NCBI GenBank assembly: GCA_937980205.1
Contig: CALJKW010000069.1
Coordinates: 62,001-126,000, forward strand
From: an uncultured Myxococcales bacterium
GTDB taxonomy: Bacteria > Myxococcota > Myxococcia > Myxococcales > Myxococcaceae
Reading direction: 5' to 3'
DNA length: 64,000 bases
Below, piece after piece: positions 60,581-64,000 of this stretch. Both the position numbers and the translations under genes were made by a program. The notes under the pieces are model-generated. The model was given only the letters and a program-made list of their open reading frames with translations, was not told the origin of the DNA and did no database searches. The stretch's first letter is position 1; every line of letters starts with the position of its first letter.

Positions 60581-61324
60581 TCAGCCCAGCAGAGCCCGCG
60601 TCAGCTCCTCCGGCGCCGCGAGCATCGCGTCATGGCCACAATCAATCTCCTGCACCCGCCACCCGAGCTTGCGCACGCGCTCAGCGACCGAGCCGAACCC
60701 TGCATACCGGGCGCACCGAATGAACCTCGCCGGCACCTTCGCCACCACCGCTTCATCGAACTCCAGCCGCTCCTCGTACGTGCCCAGCGGATGCGGCGTC
60801 AGCTTCCGATCCACCCACGCTGCTCGAGCCGGCTCCGTCACCCCCATCGCCGCCGCGCTCAGCATCGGCGGTATCCGCGAGTCCACCGTCTTCTTCCGCC
60901 AGCTCTCGGCGTACTTCGCCTGCAGCTGCTCGAAGCCCGTCTGCCCCGACGAAGGCACGAACGCATCGAGGTACACCCGCTCCGCCAATCGAGGCGCCAC
61001 CCGCGCTGCCACGTGCGAGATGACGAGCCCTCCATACGAGTGGCCGACCAGCGTCACCTTCTCGAGCTCCTCCACCTCGATCAGCCGGGCGACGTCGGTG
61101 ACGTGCGTCGACAGATTGACCGCCGGCGCCAGTAAATGAGCCCGCTCGGCCAGGCCCGTCAGCGTCGGCGCGAACACCGTGTGCCCCTCGGCACGCAGCC
61201 GCCGCTCGACCTCCCGCCAGCACCAGCCGCCGTGCCAGCTCCCGTGAACGAGCACGAACACTCGCGAAACCGATCCGCTCGCCGCGCCCAGCGCCCACTG
61301 CAGAGTCGTCCTCCGCGTGATCAT
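60581..61324 (-). CDS. Alpha/beta-hydrolase, SABP2/hydroxynitrile-lyase-like, with Tat-like N-terminus
   Basis: Predicted 247 residues. The start MITRRTTLQWALGAASG has a twin-arginine pair and a short hydrophobic run, so export is possible but weak. The core has VFVLVHGSWHGGWCW (oxyanion region), the nucleophile elbow VGHSYGG (Ser96), LDAFVPSSGQ and the catalytic-His region CGHDAML near residue 232. The pattern is that of salicylate-methylesterase/hydroxynitrile-lyase-like esterases. Substrate unknown. Single gene; divergent from aceB, with 238 bases between the starts. Confidence 0.8.
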   Translation of the reverse strand: MITRRTTLQWALGAASGSVSRVFVLVHGSWHGGWCWREVERRLRAEGHTVFAPTLTGLAERAHLLAPAVNLSTHVTDVARLIEVEELEKVTLVGHSYGGLVISHVAARVAPRLAERVYLDAFVPSSGQTGFEQLQAKYAESWRKKTVDSRIPPMLSAAAMGVTEPARAAWVDRKLTPHPLGTYEERLEFDEAVVAKVPARFIRCARYAGFGSVAERVRKLGWRVQEIDCGHDAMLAAPEELTRALLG

Positions 61325-61431
61325 TTCTTCGCGCTTTTAGCCCGCAGCCCGATTTACCGTGCGGTCAATCCGACCCGGTAACACGCTCGAAAGGGGCATT
61401 TACACCGCGTAGCCAAAGCAGTTTTTCGAGC

Positions 61432-61444
61432 GTTAACAGTTAAC
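61432..61444. repeat. Double GTTAAC palindrome upstream of aceB
   Basis: Two copies of the palindrome GTTAAC, separated by one A, sit 24 bases upstream of the predicted -35 box of the aceBA promoter. In such an otherwise GC-rich genome this AT-rich motif looks like a binding site, for example for a regulator of the glyoxylate shunt; this is inference. Confidence 0.45.
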
Positions 61445-61467
61445 TGCAGCGGCTAACATGACGCATG

Positions 61468-61496
61468 TTGTCATCTCAGAAAGGCATTTTTATTAT
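61468..61496 (+). promoter_or_regulatory. Predicted sigma70 promoter of aceB-aceA with overlapping operator-like arms
   Basis: TTGTCA (61468-61473) and TATTAT (61491-61496) are exactly 17 bases apart and each matches consensus at five of six positions, the best promoter seen in the window. Transcription would start near 61503, leaving a leader of about 60 bases before the ATG at 61563. The arms ATGAC (61458-61462) and GTCAT (61470-61474) form an inverted repeat overlapping the -35 box, consistent with a repressor site. Confidence 0.65.
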
Positions 61497-61546
61497 GGCG
61501 CTTACTTCGATATGTGGGACGGCAACGAACAGATTGACGGATTTTC

Positions 61547-61552
61547 AGGAGG
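61547..61552 (+). promoter_or_regulatory. Shine-Dalgarno fixing the aceB start
   Basis: AGGAGG lies ten bases before the ATG at 61563 and selects that start over in-frame codons further upstream, where the sequence is AT-rich and contains the promoter. Confidence 0.75.
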
Positions 61553-61562
61553 GCCTGGTGCC

Positions 61563-63074
<1,512 letters not shown>

Positions 63075-63086
63075 AGGAGCATCACC

Positions 63087-64000
63087 ATGACTGCAGTTCC
63101 CCGCATCACCCCGTCCTCGTCGCCTGATCTTCACAACCGACGCTTCGAGGGCGTCACCCGGCCGTACACGGAGAAGGACGTCGAGCGTCTGCGCGGCACC
63201 GTGAAGGTCGAGTACACGCTCGCGCGCATGGGCGCGATGCGGCTGTGGGAGCTGCTCAACACCCGCGCCTTCGTCCCCGCGCTCGGCGCGTTGACCGGCG
63301 GCCAGGCGGTGCAGATGGTTCGAGCTGGCCTCGAAGCCATCTACATCTCCGGCTGGCAGGTCGCCGCCGACGCGAACACGTCGGGCCAGATGTACCCCGA
63401 CCAGTCGCTGTACCCGGTCGACTCGGTGCCGAACCTGGTCCGCAAGATCAACTCTGCGCTGCGCCGCGCGGATCAGATCGATCACGCGGAAGGCAAGAAG
63501 GAGCGCTACTGGATGGCGCCGATGATCGCCGACGCCGAGGCCGGCTTCGGCGGCCCGCTCAACGCGTTCGAGCTGATGAAGGCGATGATCGAGGCGGGCG
63601 CCTCGGGCGTTCACTTCGAGGACCAGCTGGCGAGCGAGAAGAAGTGCGGCCACATGGGCGGCAAGGTGCTCGTGCCGACGTCGCAGTTCATCCGCACGCT
63701 GACGGCGGCGCGGCTCGCGGCCGACGTGATGGACGTGCCGACCGTGGTGATCGCGCGCACCGACGCGCAGAGCGCGAAGCTGCTCACGACCGACATCGAC
63801 GAGCGCGACCTGCCGTTCATCGCCTCGAAGGAGCGCACCAGCGAGGGCTTCTTCCGCCTGAAGGATGACGGCCTCTCGTTCGCGATCGCCCGCGCGAAGG
63901 CGTACGCGCCGTACGCGGACCTCTTGTGGTGCGAGACGTCGACTCCGGATCTCGCCGAGGCCAAGCGCTTCGCCGAAGAGGTCCACAAGGAGTTCCCCAA
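63087..64000 (+). CDS. aceA: Isocitrate lyase, N-terminal part (3' end outside window)
   Basis: The frame is open to the end of the window, giving the first 304 residues. It begins MTAVPRITPSSS and shows TRPYTEKDVERLRG, SGWQVAADANTSG, MYPDQSLYP, PMIADAEAGFGG and the active-site KKCGHMGGK with the catalytic Cys187; VIARTDAQSA follows. It splits isocitrate to glyoxylate and succinate, the other half of the glyoxylate shunt. AAGGAG (63074-63079), overlapping the aceB stop, is its ribosome-binding site, seven bases from the ATG. Confidence 0.97.
   Translation, partial: MTAVPRITPSSSPDLHNRRFEGVTRPYTEKDVERLRGTVKVEYTLARMGAMRLWELLNTRAFVPALGALTGGQAVQMVRAGLEAIYISGWQVAADANTSGQMYPDQSLYPVDSVPNLVRKINSALRRADQIDHAEGKKERYWMAPMIADAEAGFGGPLNAFELMKAMIEAGASGVHFEDQLASEKKCGHMGGKVLVPTSQFIRTLTAARLAADVMDVPTVVIARTDAQSAKLLTTDIDERDLPFIASKERTSEGFFRLKDDGLSFAIARAKAYAPYADLLWCETSTPDLAEAKRFAEEVHKEFP

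Noticed and set aside
61458..61562. N-terminal extension of malate synthase from 61458
   Set aside because: The stretch is AT-rich, contains the promoter, and a consensus ribosome-binding site fixes the start at 61563.

Overview
The window looks like chromosomal DNA of a very GC-rich, Gram-negative bacterium, most likely a myxobacterium (phylum Myxococcota). This is inferred from gene content and composition: a DUF1552/DUF1592 secreted pair, several lipoproteins with Asp/Gly/Ala-rich or Cys-rich linkers, a large PAS/GAF hybrid histidine kinase, many polysaccharide genes, and codon third positions that are almost always G or C. No rRNA, tRNA, CRISPR array, phage or complete insertion sequence was seen.

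Layout. 1-4.0 kb: the 3' part of topA, an NrtR-like Nudix regulator and an unusual nucleotidyltransferase-methyltransferase fusion, all stop/start-coupled on +. 4.1-7.5 kb: a secreted DUF1592-DUF1552 pair on -. 7.6-7.7 kb: a nested inverted-repeat element. 7.7-12.3 kb: a 1223-residue iron-sulfur flavoprotein fusion divergent from a PlsC-like acyltransferase, plus a small membrane-protein candidate. 12.3-47.7 kb: a large cell-surface glycan region. It holds the complete dTDP-L-rhamnose set (rfbB, rfbD, rfbA, rfbC), a Wzt-type ABC ATPase, three other sugar-nucleotide epimerases, many family-2 glycosyltransferases, several methyltransferases (one fused to a glycosyltransferase), seven polytopic GT-C-like membrane proteins, and two or three lipoproteins. 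47.8-52.7 kb: a beta-barrel-like outer-membrane protein coupled to a 1263-residue metzincin lipoprotein. 52.7-56.6 kb: a hybrid histidine kinase. 56.7-61.3 kb: a Ski2-like helicase, an AbiEi/DUF559-like protein and an alpha/beta hydrolase. 61.3-64 kb: the glyoxylate shunt genes aceB and aceA behind a recognisable sigma70-type promoter; aceA runs off the window.

How it works together. The glycan region pairs polyprenyl-phosphate-sugar synthases (dolichyl-phosphate glucosyl/mannosyltransferase-like GT2 enzymes) with GT-C-like integral membrane enzymes, which normally use polyprenyl-phosphate sugars on the periplasmic face. It also makes dTDP-rhamnose, and encodes an ATPase of the kind that exports O-antigen-like chains, but its permease partner is not in the window. 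Genes are packed with 1-4 base stop/start overlaps (ATGA, GTGA, TTGA), so translational coupling is common. The stretch from about 34.1 to 41.8 kb looks less extreme in composition than its neighbours and may have been acquired or exchanged.

Most distinctive candidates: the fusion whose nucleotidyltransferase active-site motif is gone (2681-4033), the outer-membrane protein plus metzincin pair (47765-52656), the polyprenyl-sugar glycosylation set, a lipoprotein with two tandem SUEL-lectin-like domains (25621-26433), and the nested inverted repeat at 7571-7700. Names rest on motifs read by eye; no database search was run.
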